Assembly (NCBI GenBank): GCA_004102645.1
Contig: CP034928.1
Location: 1,116,001-1,180,000 of the forward strand
Direction: 5' to 3'
From: Candidatus Bipolaricaulis sibiricus
Lineage (GTDB): Bacteria > Bipolaricaulota > Bipolaricaulia > Bipolaricaulales > Bipolaricaulaceae
DNA: 64,000 nt
Positions 41,238 through 51,600 of the stretch are shown here, one piece after another. Positions within the stretch are counted from its first letter, which is position 1. Each line of letters begins with the position of its first letter. The position numbers and the translations under genes are program-made. The notes below the pieces were generated by a model that saw only the letters and a program-made list of their open reading frames with translations, did not search any database and was not told the origin of the DNA.

Positions 41238-41817
41238 GGCCTTCGGGCTGTTCGGGAGGAGGCGGGAACAGCCCGAGGAGGCCCCGTGCGAACTTGTGGG
41301 GATCTGCTTCCGACCGGTACCCTGCCAACCAGGCCGCCAGCGCCTGGGCAGCCTTTCGCAGCTTCGCTCCGTCCAGCTTTCCCCCGCGCACAAGCTGAAC
41401 GAGACCGTCCTCGGCCAGCGCACGCCCCAGCGCGGGTGGAGCTGTCGACACGAGAACCACCGGTGACAACGCCTGATCCAGGTGACGAAGCGCTCCCTCG
41501 ATCTCGGAATCGACCGCAGGGTCGCGGCGGAGGAGCGTGGCCACTGCTTCGCCGAGAAGCTCGATGTGGGACCAGATGCTCTCGCCCCCCGCAGCGGCCA
41601 GCTCGCGGTACCAGACACCCCATGCCCGTTCGAGCTCCTTCGCCCGTCGTTCGCGCAGCCGTTCCTCGGCCACGCGGCCGTAGGGGCAATCGGCGGGACA
41701 GCGGACGATCTTCCCGCGATGGGATCCGCAACAGGAGCTACACAGCCTGCGGTCGAGGGCGAGGCAGCGACGGTCTCCCGCTCGCTCCCCGCACACCGCG
41801 CACAGCTCGCGCGTCAC
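41209..41817 (-). CDS. Protein with N-terminal Cys-rich zinc-binding motif
   Basis: 202 aa. The N-terminus has a cluster of Cys: CAVCGERAGDRRCLAL, then LCSSCCGSHRGKIVRCPADCPYG. This pattern recurs in uncharacterised bacterial proteins and probably binds zinc. The rest is helical and ends with FPPPPEQPEG. GTG 41817 overlaps the DUF59 stop (GTGA), making a Rrf2-DUF59-zinc-protein operon; a link to Fe-S or metal handling is inference from that company. Confidence 0.75.
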   Translation of the reverse strand: MTRELCAVCGERAGDRRCLALDRRLCSSCCGSHRGKIVRCPADCPYGRVAEERLRERRAKELERAWGVWYRELAAAGGESIWSHIELLGEAVATLLRRDPAVDSEIEGALRHLDQALSPVVLVSTAPPALGRALAEDGLVQLVRGGKLDGAKLRKAAQALAAWLAGYRSEADPHKFARGLLGLFPPPPEQPEGLIVRPPRTV

Positions 41818-42113
41818 GGGGTGGCGAGCTGACGCCGTGCATCGTCCGACATCATCTCCGGGGTCCAGCGAGGTTCCCACACCAGCGTCACGCGCGCCTC
41901 GCAACCGACGAACTGCTCCCGCAGAAGACGCTCGACCTGACTGGCCAGGTTGGACGCGTACGGGCAGGACGGTGCGGTGAGCGTCATCCGGACGTGAATG
42001 TGGTTCCCCTCGACCTCGACCCCGTACACCAGCCCGAGGTCCACGACGCTGATCCCGAGCTCAGGATCCGTCACCCCCCGGAGAACCGCCTGCACCTCGC
42101 CTGCCGTGGGCAC
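41814..42113 (-). CDS. MIP18/DUF59 Fe-S assembly factor (SufT/PaaD-like)
   Basis: 99 aa, a single DUF59 domain: GVTDPELGISVVDLGLVYGVEVEG and LTAPSCPYASNLASQVE with the conserved Cys. The family helps mature Fe-S proteins. The start is GTG 42113, 4 nt after the Rrf2-like gene, which supports Fe-S-responsive control. No suf or isc scaffold genes are in the window, although the hydrogenase and oxidoreductases here need many clusters. Confidence 0.9.
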   Translation of the reverse strand: MPTAGEVQAVLRGVTDPELGISVVDLGLVYGVEVEGNHIHVRMTLTAPSCPYASNLASQVERLLREQFVGCEARVTLVWEPRWTPEMMSDDARRQLATP

Positions 42114-42117
42114 GGGG

Positions 42118-42594
42118 TTACTTCCGCGTTTTCTTGCGGCCCCGCGTGGGAGTGGAGCGAGCTGCCGGCGTCCGTTTCTTGGCCGAGGAACGCGATTGGT
42201 TTACGACATCGGCAAGCGTGCTGTTGGCTAGAGCCTGGGTGAACTTGGCCTCGACTCCCTTCCAGAACGGCCCCACAGGGCAATCCTCTCCCGTCACGAA
42301 CCCGCCGCCGCGCTGCCGGCCGTAGACAAGGTTCGGAGTCTCCGACTCCAGAGCGTGGATGAGCTGACCGATCTTGATCGCCTTCGGAGCATGGGCAAGT
42401 CGGTACCCGCCCGTGCGCCCCTTCTGAGCCGTGACGAGGCCAGCCCGCCGGAGATCGAGGAGGATTTTGCGCACGAAGGCTTCGGGCACACGATACCCGT
42501 CAGCGATGTCCCGCGCCGAGTGGTAGCCGTCCTCGCGGGTCGCAAGCTCGTACAGAACACACACTCCGTACCCCAAGCGCTTGCTGGTAATCAT
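42118..42594 (-). CDS. Rrf2-family transcriptional regulator
   Basis: 158 aa. The winged helix reads GYHSARDIADGYRVPEAFVRKIL and RAGLVTAQKGRTGGYRLA, with a typical wing. The effector region has only one Cys (GEDCPVGPFW) where IscR has three, so an IscR-type [2Fe-2S] cluster is not evident. The Lys/Arg-rich tail ends KKTRK. ATG 42594 lies 11 nt behind the dxr stop and has no ribosome site. The gene likely regulates its own promoter and the DUF59 operon. Confidence 0.88.
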   Translation of the reverse strand: MITSKRLGYGVCVLYELATREDGYHSARDIADGYRVPEAFVRKILLDLRRAGLVTAQKGRTGGYRLAHAPKAIKIGQLIHALESETPNLVYGRQRGGGFVTGEDCPVGPFWKGVEAKFTQALANSTLADVVNQSRSSAKKRTPAARSTPTRGRKKTRK

Positions 42595-42604
42595 AGCGAT
42601 CTAG

Positions 42605-42634
42605 TTTATACGCTGCGGCCCCGCCGCGCCACAA
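42605..42634 (-). promoter_or_regulatory. Promoter of Rrf2 operon inside end of dxr
   Basis: TTGTGG (42634-42629), 18 nt, TATAAA (42610-42605) on the minus strand. The -10 includes the dxr stop codon; ATG 42594 follows 10 nt later. Confidence 0.5.
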
Positions 42635-43784
42635 ACTCCTCTGCCCTCACCCGCGCCCAGTTGTCTGCGGAAAGCACGGTCTGCACGTCGACAGCAGGGT
42701 TTGGCGCGTGGGCCGCGACGACCGCTGCGATGCCCTCGGCGATGTCGGTGAAGGCGATCTTCCCGCTCAGGAACGCCTCCACAAGGACCTCGTCCGCAGC
42801 ATTGGCTACCGCCGGGGCAGTCCCGCCCCTCTCGCCGGCCTCGACCACGGCCCGAAACGCTGGGTAGCGCTGGGGAGCGAGTTCCTCGAGAACGAGGTTC
42901 ATCCCAGCCAGAGGCAGCCGAGGGGCAGGCCGGGGCAGGCGATCGGGATGGGTGAGCGCAGCCTGGATCGGGATCCGCATGTCCGGATACGCAACCTGGG
43001 CGAGAACCGTCCCGTCCACGAGCTCGACCAGCGCGTGCACACAGGCCTGGGGGTGAATGAGGACCCCTATCTTCGACCATGAAAGCGCGAACAGATGATG
43101 GGCCTCGATCACCTCGAATGCCTTGTTGGCGAGCGTTGCCGAGTCGACACTGATCCGCCTTCCCATCGACCACACCGGGTGGGCGAGCGCCTCGGCGGGC
43201 GTCACCCGACAGAGCTCAGCAGCGGACCGATCTCGAAACGGCCCTCCGGATGCGGTGATCCAAGCGCGGTCGACGTGGCGCCCGTCCACTCCAGTCAGGA
43301 GTTGAAACAGCGCTGCGTGCTCAGAGTCCACCGGAAGGATCTGATCCGGACGGCGCCGCGCACCCAGGACCAGCTCACCCCCAATGACGAGCGACTCCTT
43401 GTTCGCGAGGGCGACCGTCTTGCCGGCCTCCAGCGCCGCCAGGGTAGGCGCCAGACCCACCGCACCCACCACTGCGTTCAGGACGAGATCCACATCGGGA
43501 TGCGAAGCGAGGTACGCCAGTCCGTCTGCCCCGTGGACGACCTCCGTCTCCCGCGGGAGCAGCTTCCGCACGAGGTCGGCCTCGCGCGGCGCCGCCACCG
43601 CGACCCGCGGGACCGCGAACTCCCGCGCCACAGCGGCCACGCCGTCCACGTTCCGACCCGCCGCGAGGGCAGCCACCTCCACCGCACGCCCCGCACGGCG
43701 AAGGTCGCGAATCACTGCGAGGGCTTGGGTTCCGATTGAGCCCGTCGCCCCGAGGATCGCCACCCGGGTCGCGGCCGCCGTCAT
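42606..43784 (-). CDS. dxr: 1-deoxy-D-xylulose-5-phosphate reductoisomerase
   Basis: 392 aa. The NADPH motif AILGATGSIGTQALAVI is at the N-terminus, ANKESLVIGGEL and PVDSEHAALFQLL follow, and the substrate loop (ITASGGPFRD) and MGRRISVDSATL are present. It makes methylerythritol 4-phosphate in the MEP isoprenoid pathway. ATG 43784 overlaps the ftsH stop (ATGA). The usual rseP or uppS/cdsA neighbours are absent; ftsH precedes it instead. Confidence 0.95.
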   Translation of the reverse strand: MTAAATRVAILGATGSIGTQALAVIRDLRRAGRAVEVAALAAGRNVDGVAAVAREFAVPRVAVAAPREADLVRKLLPRETEVVHGADGLAYLASHPDVDLVLNAVVGAVGLAPTLAALEAGKTVALANKESLVIGGELVLGARRRPDQILPVDSEHAALFQLLTGVDGRHVDRAWITASGGPFRDRSAAELCRVTPAEALAHPVWSMGRRISVDSATLANKAFEVIEAHHLFALSWSKIGVLIHPQACVHALVELVDGTVLAQVAYPDMRIPIQAALTHPDRLPRPAPRLPLAGMNLVLEELAPQRYPAFRAVVEAGERGGTAPAVANAADEVLVEAFLSGKIAFTDIAEGIAAVVAAHAPNPAVDVQTVLSADNWARVRAEEFVARRGRSV

Positions 43785-45625
43785 CCCGTCGGTTGAAGAG
43801 CGAGATCGGAGAGGAGCGCGTCGATCTCCTCCCCATCCAGCGACTCGCGGCGCAGGAGCTCCTGGGCGATCCGGTCGAGCGCAGCCCGGTTGCGGGCAAG
43901 GAGGTCCTTCGCCCGGGCGTAGGCCTGGGACAGAATCGCCCGGACTTCCCGATCCACCGTTGACGCCAGCTCCTCGGAGTGGTCCTCGCCCCGCACGATC
44001 TCCTCGCCGAGGAAGACGTTGACCCGATCGCCCGCCACGTTGACCGGCCCCAGAGCCTCGGACATCCCCCACTCGACGACCATTCGCTTCGCGATCTCGG
44101 TGGCTCGCTTCAGGTCGTCCGAGGCCCCCGTCGTTTGCTCGCCGAACACGATCTCGTCGGCCGCCCTTCCGCCGAGGATCATCGCAAGATGATCGAGCAG
44201 AAGCTGACGAGACCATAGCCGTCGGTCTTCGGGAAGGGGCTGGGCCAACCCGAGCGCCCCCGTCCCTCGCGGGACGATCGTGACCTTGTGAATCGGACCC
44301 GTTTCGGGGAGGAGCTTCATCATCAGCGCGTGCCCCGCTTCGTGATGGGCGATTCGGAGCCGCTCATCATCGCGAATGTACATCCCCTTGCGGGCAAGAC
44401 CGGTGAGAACGCGGTCCAGCGCTTCCTCGAAGTCCTCGAGCTCAACGCGGTCCTTGTTCCGCCGCGCGGCGAGGAGCGCCGCCTCGTTGCAGAGGTTCTC
44501 GAGATCGGCCCCCACGAACCCCGGAGTTCGCCTCGCGAGGAGCGCGAGATCCACGTCGGTCGCCAGCTTCTTCTCGCGGATGTGAATCCTGAGAATCGCC
44601 TCTCTTCCGTGCAGGTCAGGAGACGGAACGGCGATCTTCCGATCGAACCGGCCGGGGCGAAGGAGTGCCAAATCCAGCACGTCGGGTCGGTTCGTGGCTG
44701 CAAGCACGATCACGCCGGCGTTCCCTTCGAACCCGTCCATCTCGGAGAGAAGCTGGTTCAGTGTCTGCTCTCGCTCGTCGTGGCCTCCACCCAGCCCGGC
44801 GCCGCGCTTTCGCCCTACCGCGTCGATCTCGTCGATGAACACGATGCAGGGGGAGCTGGCCTTCGCCTTCTGGAACATGTCTCTCACCCGCGCCGCGCCG
44901 ACCCCGACGAACATCTCCACGAAGTCGGACCCTGAAATGGAGAAGAACGGCACCCCGGCCTCACCGGCGATCGCCCGCGCCAGGAGCGTCTTGCCCGTTC
45001 CGGGTGGGCCCACGAGAAGGATCCCCTTCGGGATCTTGGCTCCCAGTCGCACGAACCGCCCCGGGTCCCGCAGGTAGTCCACGATCTCCCGGACCTCGTC
45101 CAGGACCTCATCGATCCCAGCCACGTCCTTGAACGTGACCTTGGTGAACTCCTTGGTCACGAGCTTGGCCCGCGACTGACCGAACGTGAACGCGTTCCCG
45201 CCCTGCATCCGGCGCATCATGTACATGAGAAGAAGCGGGAACAGGATGAGCAAGAGCGCGAACGGCAGCAGTGAGACGAGGAACTGGGTGACCCCGCTTG
45301 GCGACTGAAACCGGTACACCACACCTCGAGCATCCATCTCTTTCGCCAGCTCCGCGTAGAGGGGAGACCCCTCGGGAGGGCCCTGAACGACGAAGTTGCG
45401 GATCTCCCCTGCCCGCAGCACGCCCTCGATCCGGGAACCCTGGATTACGACCTCATCCACGTTCCCTGTTTGAAGCTGGACGAGCAGATCCGAGTACGTC
45501 AGCTCGACGGTGCGTCGCTGCCCCGGCCAGAACGCCTGCATGACCAACAACCCGAGCATCACCAGGATGACCAGGAACGTGATGCTGCGCAGCGTGCGGG
45601 GCGGCTGAATCGGACGACGGTCCAT
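43781..45625 (-). CDS. ftsH: ATP-dependent zinc metalloprotease FtsH
   Basis: 614 aa. Two N-terminal membrane helices flank an extracytoplasmic region. The AAA+ domain has Walker A GPPGTGKT near residue 205, Walker B with [15 protein letters not shown], and the second region of homology. The zinc site HEAGH lies near residue 427. It degrades membrane and short-lived cytoplasmic proteins. I chose ATG 45625 because the -10 TACAAT ends 8 nt upstream; ATG 45631 is two codons earlier but would start before the expected transcript start. Confidence 0.96.
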   Translation of the reverse strand: MDRRPIQPPRTLRSITFLVILVMLGLLVMQAFWPGQRRTVELTYSDLLVQLQTGNVDEVVIQGSRIEGVLRAGEIRNFVVQGPPEGSPLYAELAKEMDARGVVYRFQSPSGVTQFLVSLLPFALLLILFPLLLMYMMRRMQGGNAFTFGQSRAKLVTKEFTKVTFKDVAGIDEVLDEVREIVDYLRDPGRFVRLGAKIPKGILLVGPPGTGKTLLARAIAGEAGVPFFSISGSDFVEMFVGVGAARVRDMFQKAKASSPCIVFIDEIDAVGRKRGAGLGGGHDEREQTLNQLLSEMDGFEGNAGVIVLAATNRPDVLDLALLRPGRFDRKIAVPSPDLHGREAILRIHIREKKLATDVDLALLARRTPGFVGADLENLCNEAALLAARRNKDRVELEDFEEALDRVLTGLARKGMYIRDDERLRIAHHEAGHALMMKLLPETGPIHKVTIVPRGTGALGLAQPLPEDRRLWSRQLLLDHLAMILGGRAADEIVFGEQTTGASDDLKRATEIAKRMVVEWGMSEALGPVNVAGDRVNVFLGEEIVRGEDHSEELASTVDREVRAILSQAYARAKDLLARNRAALDRIAQELLRRESLDGEEIDALLSDLALQPTG

Positions 45626-45633
45626 ACCCATGC

Positions 45634-45661
45634 ATTGTAGCCCCCCCATCCTGTGGATCAA
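45634..45661 (-). promoter_or_regulatory. Promoter of ftsH-dxr, leaderless type
   Basis: TTGATC (45661-45656), 16 nt, TACAAT (45639-45634) on the minus strand; 8 nt separate the -10 from ATG 45625. Confidence 0.5.
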
Positions 45662-45690
45662 CGATCCTGGCTCGATCGAGACTCGGTGGC

Positions 45691-45696
45691 TACAAT
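45691..45696 (+). promoter_or_regulatory. -10 element of subtilase operon, leaderless type
   Basis: TACAAT, 8 nt before GTG 45705. No ribosome site. It is divergent from the ftsH promoter about 30 nt away. Confidence 0.45.
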
Positions 45697-45704
45697 GAGT
45701 CGCT

Positions 45705-47861
45705 GTGGCCGGGCTTCTGCGATTTCTCGTCGTTGTACTCTGTCTGTTCTCCGCCGCCGCTGTGGCTGCGCCAGAGAAACTCGACCCATTTCTGCGTCTG
45801 CTGCTCGCGGCGCACGACGGGGAAGGCCCCGTCTCCCTTTTCACCCCGGAGGCCCTGCCGAATCTGATCGCGTTGGGGGAAGCTCCTCACGCTCCGCTCG
45901 ACGCGTGGCGGGCAGGCGTTCCCATCCAGGTATTCGTCCTGACGGCAGACCCCGGCGCCGCACGGGCACTTCCCCTGTTCCGGCCCCACCAGGTACTGGG
46001 CCGGCTCGCAACTGGTGAAGTGGCTCTCGCAGATCTCACGGCGCTCGCTGCCGACCCGCAGGTAGTGTACGTCGAGGCCAGTCGACCGGTGTACCCGACG
46101 CTCGATCGCTCCGTGCCCGAGACGGGGGCGCCCGCTCTGTGGTACGCAACACCCGGTGCGACCGGTCGGGGGGTGCTCGTCGGCATCGTGGACTCGGGCA
46201 TCGACATTCTCCACCGCGACTTCCGTGTGGACCGAGACGGCGATGGGATCGAAGAGGGGACGCGGATCTTCTACCTGTGGGATCAGACAGGGGTCGGAGC
46301 CACGGGGTTCCCGTACTGGTGGGGGGACGTGCTCGCCGAGACCTACTATGGACGAGCATTCTCCCGCGATGAACTCGAGCGGGCGATCGCTAGCGGGTTC
46401 GCCCCCACCCTCGACACCCACGGCCACGGCACCCACGTCGCTGGCATCGCGGCGGGCGATGGCTCGGCTTCGCCCTTAGGGCTGCGAGGAGTTGCACCCG
46501 AGGCTGAGCTCGTGGTGGTGAAGACCACGTTCTATCAGAACACGGTGGTGGATGGGGTGAGGTTTGTGTTCGAAGCCGCGCAGGCCCGTGGAATGCCCGC
46601 CGTGGTGAACCTGTCGCTCGGCAGCCACAGCGGCCCGCACGACGGCACCTCGTTGTTCGAGCAGATGCTCGACGCCATGCTCGATCGGCCTGGCAGGGCA
46701 ATCGTAGTTGCCGCTGGGAACGAAGGGGACCGACGGATCCACGTTGCCGGAGACGTGCGAGCTCCCACCACGTGGCACCTCGAAGTAGAGAAGAGCACTG
46801 TGTCTGTTCAGCTTTGGCACATGGGAACAGCTAGCTTCTCCCTGGAAGTCCGGACCCCAGGCGGTGAGTCCGTGAGCGTCCTTCCGTCGAGCCAGCGTTG
46901 GACATCCACCGCCTCCGGCGGAGTGTGGCTCGACAACACGTCCCTCCCCGACCCTCGCAACTTGGGCCGCTACATCTACATCGCTCTGAGTGAGGTCACT
47001 CCGGGGACAACGTGGGCCCTCACGCTCACCCCGGTCATCGGCGGGGGCCGCGTGGACGGGTGGGTGGAGAACCCCTCGGCGGGTCAGTTCAGAGAAGGCG
47101 ACTCGGACTACACGATCAGCGAGCCGGGGAACGCCCAACGCGTGATCACGGTCGGTGCCTACGTCACGAAGAACCGCTGGACCGCGGTCACGGGGGAGCA
47201 GACGGGGGATGGAATCGTAGGAGCGCTCGCGTCGTTCTCCTCGCGCGGGCCAACGCGAGACGGTCGTCTCAAACCCGATCTTGCGGCACCAGGAGCGTGG
47301 ATCGCGTCGGCCCGCTCTGTCAGCGCTTCACCTGGGGGGTGGCTCACCCTCCCCGGGGGTGAGTACTCGATGCTGCTTGGGACGAGCATGGCCGCGCCCC
47401 ACGTGGCGGGAGCCGTGGCCCTGCTGTTCTCTCGTCGGCCCAACCTCACCTGGTCCGAGGTCAAGGATGCCCTTGTTGCTGGAGCAAGGGCTGACTCCCA
47501 CGTTGGGATGGCACCAAACCGCTCCTGGGGCGCAGGGAAGCTCGATATCGCCCGCAGCGCGGCAGCCATCGGGGGCACTGCGCCAGCGGGAAGACCCTCC
47601 CTCCAGATCACAGCCAACCCCGTGTCCCGTGAGGCGGTGTTCGCTTACCGATGCCCTCCGGAGACCCTGTGGGCAAGCCTCCACGTCTACGACCTTGCCG
47701 GACGATTGCTCTTCACCCAGCTGCTGGCCCTCCCCTCGGGCGAGGCGCGGTGGCCTCTGTCCACCGCCTCGGGGGAGCGAGTTGCGAGCGGGCTCTACCT
47801 CGCCGTGGTCGTAACAGATCGAGCGCGTTCTGAGACTGTCCGGGTGGTGGTCCAGCGATGA
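45705..47861 (+). CDS. Secreted subtilisin-like serine protease (S8) with sorting-type C-terminal domain
   Basis: 718 aa. There is a signal peptide (FLVVVLCLFSAAAVA), then a propeptide-like region. The S8 domain has the triad Asp163 in VDSGID, His241 in HGHGTHVAG and Ser561 in GTSMAAPHVAG, plus the oxyanion Asn in AAGNEGD. A beta insert of about 170 residues sits before the Ser motif. The last 80-90 residues (SLQITANPVSREAVF, LHVYDLAGRLL, GERVASGLYLAVV) resemble the FlgD-like or type IX sorting C-terminal domain. GTG start with no ribosome site. It overlaps the PorV-like gene by 4 nt. Confidence 0.93.
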   Translation: MAGLLRFLVVVLCLFSAAAVAAPEKLDPFLRLLLAAHDGEGPVSLFTPEALPNLIALGEAPHAPLDAWRAGVPIQVFVLTADPGAARALPLFRPHQVLGRLATGEVALADLTALAADPQVVYVEASRPVYPTLDRSVPETGAPALWYATPGATGRGVLVGIVDSGIDILHRDFRVDRDGDGIEEGTRIFYLWDQTGVGATGFPYWWGDVLAETYYGRAFSRDELERAIASGFAPTLDTHGHGTHVAGIAAGDGSASPLGLRGVAPEAELVVVKTTFYQNTVVDGVRFVFEAAQARGMPAVVNLSLGSHSGPHDGTSLFEQMLDAMLDRPGRAIVVAAGNEGDRRIHVAGDVRAPTTWHLEVEKSTVSVQLWHMGTASFSLEVRTPGGESVSVLPSSQRWTSTASGGVWLDNTSLPDPRNLGRYIYIALSEVTPGTTWALTLTPVIGGGRVDGWVENPSAGQFREGDSDYTISEPGNAQRVITVGAYVTKNRWTAVTGEQTGDGIVGALASFSSRGPTRDGRLKPDLAAPGAWIASARSVSASPGGWLTLPGGEYSMLLGTSMAAPHVAGAVALLFSRRPNLTWSEVKDALVAGARADSHVGMAPNRSWGAGKLDIARSAAAIGGTAPAGRPSLQITANPVSREAVFAYRCPPETLWASLHVYDLAGRLLFTQLLALPSGEARWPLSTASGERVASGLYLAVVVTDRARSETVRVVVQR

Positions 47862-48664
47862 AGACCTGCGCGACAGCACTCTGCATCCTCGCGGCAGCCC
47901 TGACCAGCGCCGCTGCGGGGTTCATCGGCGGGGACATCCTGTTCGACCTCGGGGCAGGAGCGCGCAGCGCCGGAATGGGGGGAGCCGGGATCGCTCTCCC
48001 CGCGAGCGACGCCTTGTTCGTCAACCCGGCGGGTCTCCCGTGGGTCGAGGGCATCCAGGTTGTCTCCACCTATGGGAACGTGTTCGACGTCGCCGACTTC
48101 GGCGCGCTGTCCGTTGGGATGCCGGGGCTTGCGGCGGCCGGGCTCGTGCTAGACGCAGGGACGATTGGGCCTGCCCTCGCCTATCGAACCACCGGTGCCG
48201 TGGTGGGAGCCGGCGTGCGCCTGGGACCGCTGGGGGCTGGCGTGCGGGCACGCCTGGTGCGCCCAGTGGCTCCTGTTCCCGGCGCGGGCGGAGCCCTCGA
48301 CTTCGCCCTCCTCTGGCGCGGCCCCGTGCAGGTGGGAGCGGTGTGGCGTGCTATCCTTTCCCAAGCCCCTGTTGCAGCTGAGTCCTGGCCTGCCGAACTT
48401 GAAGTTGGCCTCGCGCTGCCGGTTCGGGGTTTCGGCCTTAGCGCGTCGCTCGCCCTCGATGTGACCGGCGTGGGTACCGACCCCTCATTCGCCCTTGGCG
48501 GCGAGGTGGGTGCCGATTGGCTCTTCATCCGTGCCGGGTACGGCCCCGCCGGTGTCGCCATCGGCGGCACGGTGCGGTGGAGGCCGTTCGCCCTTGACTG
48601 GGCGGTTCTCCTGCACCCGGTTCTACCGGCCACGTATCGCGTATCCTTTGCAGTGAGACTATGA
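47858..48664 (+). CDS. PorV/PorQ-like outer-membrane beta-barrel protein
   Basis: 268 aa. A signal peptide (ILAAALTSAAA) is followed by FDLGAGARSAGMGGAGIALPASDALFVNPAGL, split here as the family opening, which is the start of PorV/UPF0164 barrels. Alternating beta strands run to a final aromatic and hydrophobic C-terminus (TYRVSFAVRL). In type IX secretion PorV shuttles cargo from the translocon; in other phyla its role is open. ATG overlaps both neighbours by 4 nt, so protease, barrel and the 1288-aa protein are one translational unit. Confidence 0.8.
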   Translation: MKTCATALCILAAALTSAAAGFIGGDILFDLGAGARSAGMGGAGIALPASDALFVNPAGLPWVEGIQVVSTYGNVFDVADFGALSVGMPGLAAAGLVLDAGTIGPALAYRTTGAVVGAGVRLGPLGAGVRARLVRPVAPVPGAGGALDFALLWRGPVQVGAVWRAILSQAPVAAESWPAELEVGLALPVRGFGLSASLALDVTGVGTDPSFALGGEVGADWLFIRAGYGPAGVAIGGTVRWRPFALDWAVLLHPVLPATYRVSFAVRL

Positions 48665-51600
48665 TGAGAAGATACCTACTCGTTCTCCTCGTCGGCGGCG
48701 GCATCGCGTTGGCCCAGCAGACCCCCAGCTTCAACCTAACAGTGAGTGGGGAGAAGACGTGGACCATCTGGCTCGGGTTGGGGTCGGCGAGCCTGCTTGC
48801 GGACCAGGACCTGACCCCGGGCCAACCCGCCCTCACCCAGACCCTGCGCGCGATGATCGAGGGCAAGGCCCTCGGGTTCATCACCCTCCGGGCGAGCTTC
48901 AACGATCAGCTCGACGTCGGGTTCCAGGACTTCTTGCTCACCGTGGATCGCACTCCGTGGACGGGAGAACTCGGCCGGTTCGTCGTCGGGGCGGAGGGAG
49001 AGGGCCTCGGGGTGTACAACAAGCGCGTCCTAGGCGCCCGGGTCGGCTACGCCAGCGATGGTGTGGCGCTGAACGCCGTCGTGACGCGGCTCGAGGGCAT
49101 CTCCGAGTCGCGCACGTTCCGCGGGGAGGAAGGCCGCGGGGAGGCCCTATTCACGGTCAACGATCCCGACGAGCCGTGGCGCGAGGCGGCCTACCTCCGC
49201 TCCGTGGAGGGCCTCGCCTACTGGCCGCTCCGGATTCAGTTCGTGGAAGGACTGACGAACGTCCAGCTTCGCCTGAGCGGAACCTCCGCCCTGTGGACGT
49301 TCCTCGCCGAGTGGGGCCTCGACTTCATCCGGGACGACCTGGCCGCCGAGCTGGTGACCCCGCTGACAGCGGCAGAGTACGTCGTGCTGCGCAACGAGCG
49401 CGACGATCTTGCCCTGCGCGTCGCGCCGTCCACCCTGGCGCGGCGGCGAGTCCAGCAGGCGATCGACGCCTACAACGCACGTCTTGGGCTTACGGGCAAA
49501 GATCGCAAGACCTACCCGTTCGTCGAAGCTAGCGAGCTCGAAAACCGCTTCCTGGCGGGGTTCACCGGGTTTCTCGCCGTCCTCGTCGACGACGACGCCC
49601 ACCCGTTCTCCGACCTCGCGCGCCGCCGCTACCTGTTCCTCGGCGAGCGCGACGTGATCGAGGGGTCGGTCGAGGTGTGGATCCGCCGGCCGGGAGAGAC
49701 CGACTACCGTCCGTCGACGGATCCCGAGCTTGGAGAGTACACCTGGACGCTGCTGCCTGCCGACGGGACACTGCGCATTTCGTTCCCCTCAGCGTTCTTC
49801 ACAGGGGGCGCAGTGCGCGTCGCCTTTGCCTACCGTCGGGAGGGGACGGCTTTCTCCCTGGGCCCCTCGCTTGTCCCAGGCTCAGAGCGGGTGACGCTCA
49901 ACGGGCGCCGGCTCGCCCGGGGCACCGACTACAGCCTGGACTACGCGTCTGGCGTCCTGCTCCTGTTCACCCCCCTCGGGCCCGACGACGAGCTACGGGT
50001 CGACTTCGAACGCCAGCGCGGCGGGCTGGGCGCCGTCACCGACTACGAGCGGAACCTGTTCGGGCTTACCCTCAGCGTGCCCGGCTGGGACGGGTTCAAG
50101 CTCGCCCTGTACCGGGCGATGGACTCCGGCTCGCCCCGACCCACCACGCACACGATGCCCAACACCCACAGCGTGGCCGCCGTGTCCGCGTCGGGCAAGG
50201 TCGCGGGGTGGACCTACAGCCTGAGCCTCGCTGGATCGGAGAACATCTTTCCCTTCGACGACAACGCCCGCGTACCCTCTGCGAATCGAGTTCGCGCAAT
50301 CGTCAGTGCTCAGGCTCCTGATGGGGAGTACGTGATCCTCGGGCACCACAACGGTCTCACCGTGTACAAGGACGGGACGTTCGCCGCCTACGGGCCCGCC
50401 CACGGCCTGGGGGGTCGGTCGGTTCATGCCCTGCTCGCTCTCCCCGGGCAACTGCTCGTCGGCACAGATGCGGGGCTGACCGTGGTCCGCCTGGCCGAGG
50501 CGACGCCGTTCGATCGCGTGAGGAGTTGGGTCAGGGTCACCGGGACAGACCAACTCCCGGGAACCGAAGTTCTGGCCCTGACCCGCGCCGACGGCCGGGT
50601 GTACCTCGCCACTGACACCGCCCTCGTCTCGTTCCGGGCCGCCGATAGCGAGGACCCCAGCAAGTGGGATCGAGCGGACCTGCCCACCAACGGCGGCCGA
50701 CCGACAGCCCTGCTGGGGACGGACGGGCGGCTGTACCTCGGCACGACCAGCGGGCTCTACCTGCGCACCGACGGGGAGTGGATGCTCGTCGTCGACGCCG
50801 CGGGGATGATCCACGACCTCCTCGCCCGCGGCCAGGACGTGTACGTGGCGTCCGAGCACGGCATTCGGATCCTCCGCGGCGCGAGCGGTGTGGGGTGGGC
50901 AGCGTTCGGGACGGCCGTGTACGGTCTGGCGCTGCGGGACGGCATCCTGTGGTACGCGGCCGAGGACGGCCTGTGGCAAGAGAACCAGATCGGCCCTGTC
51001 GTCAGCGGGCCCGTGACCGCGGTCGGGGCCGGGCAAGGGGCGGTGTGGGCGGCCGCCAAGGCCAGCGCGGACTTCCGGCTCGACCTGTGGCGGGTGATCG
51101 ACAGCGCGGAGAGGCTCCCCCCGACCCGGACCAAGCTCGACGGCCGCGACCTCGGGCGGTTCCAGGACATCCCAGCGGCAGACCACACCCGGTACGGGAC
51201 CTCGGCCAGCCTCGCCCTGACCCAGACCTTCGGCGACTGGCAGTGGGAGCTGCGCGCGGCGAGCCGGCTGCCGGGGTACGAGGAGATCGGGCGCCCTGGG
51301 CGCTCCGACAGCCACGGGCTGAGCCTTGCCGCCCGCTACACCGGCGGCGGCCCGACGAGCGTCGACGTCCGGGCGAGGTGGGATCTGACCAACCTCGCGA
51401 CCAAGCCCCGCGGCCGACTCGCCGGCAGCGTGGACTGGCGCTGGTCCGACGGCCCCACCGCCACTGTGTCCATCACCCCGACCCTCACCGGTGACGGGCT
51501 GGTGTCGTTCCACCAGCTGGAGCTGGGGTGGCAGGCCGGTCTGTCGAACAAGACCCAGGCGTGGTCGTGGGGGGTGACCACCAGCGGTACGTTCCGCTCC

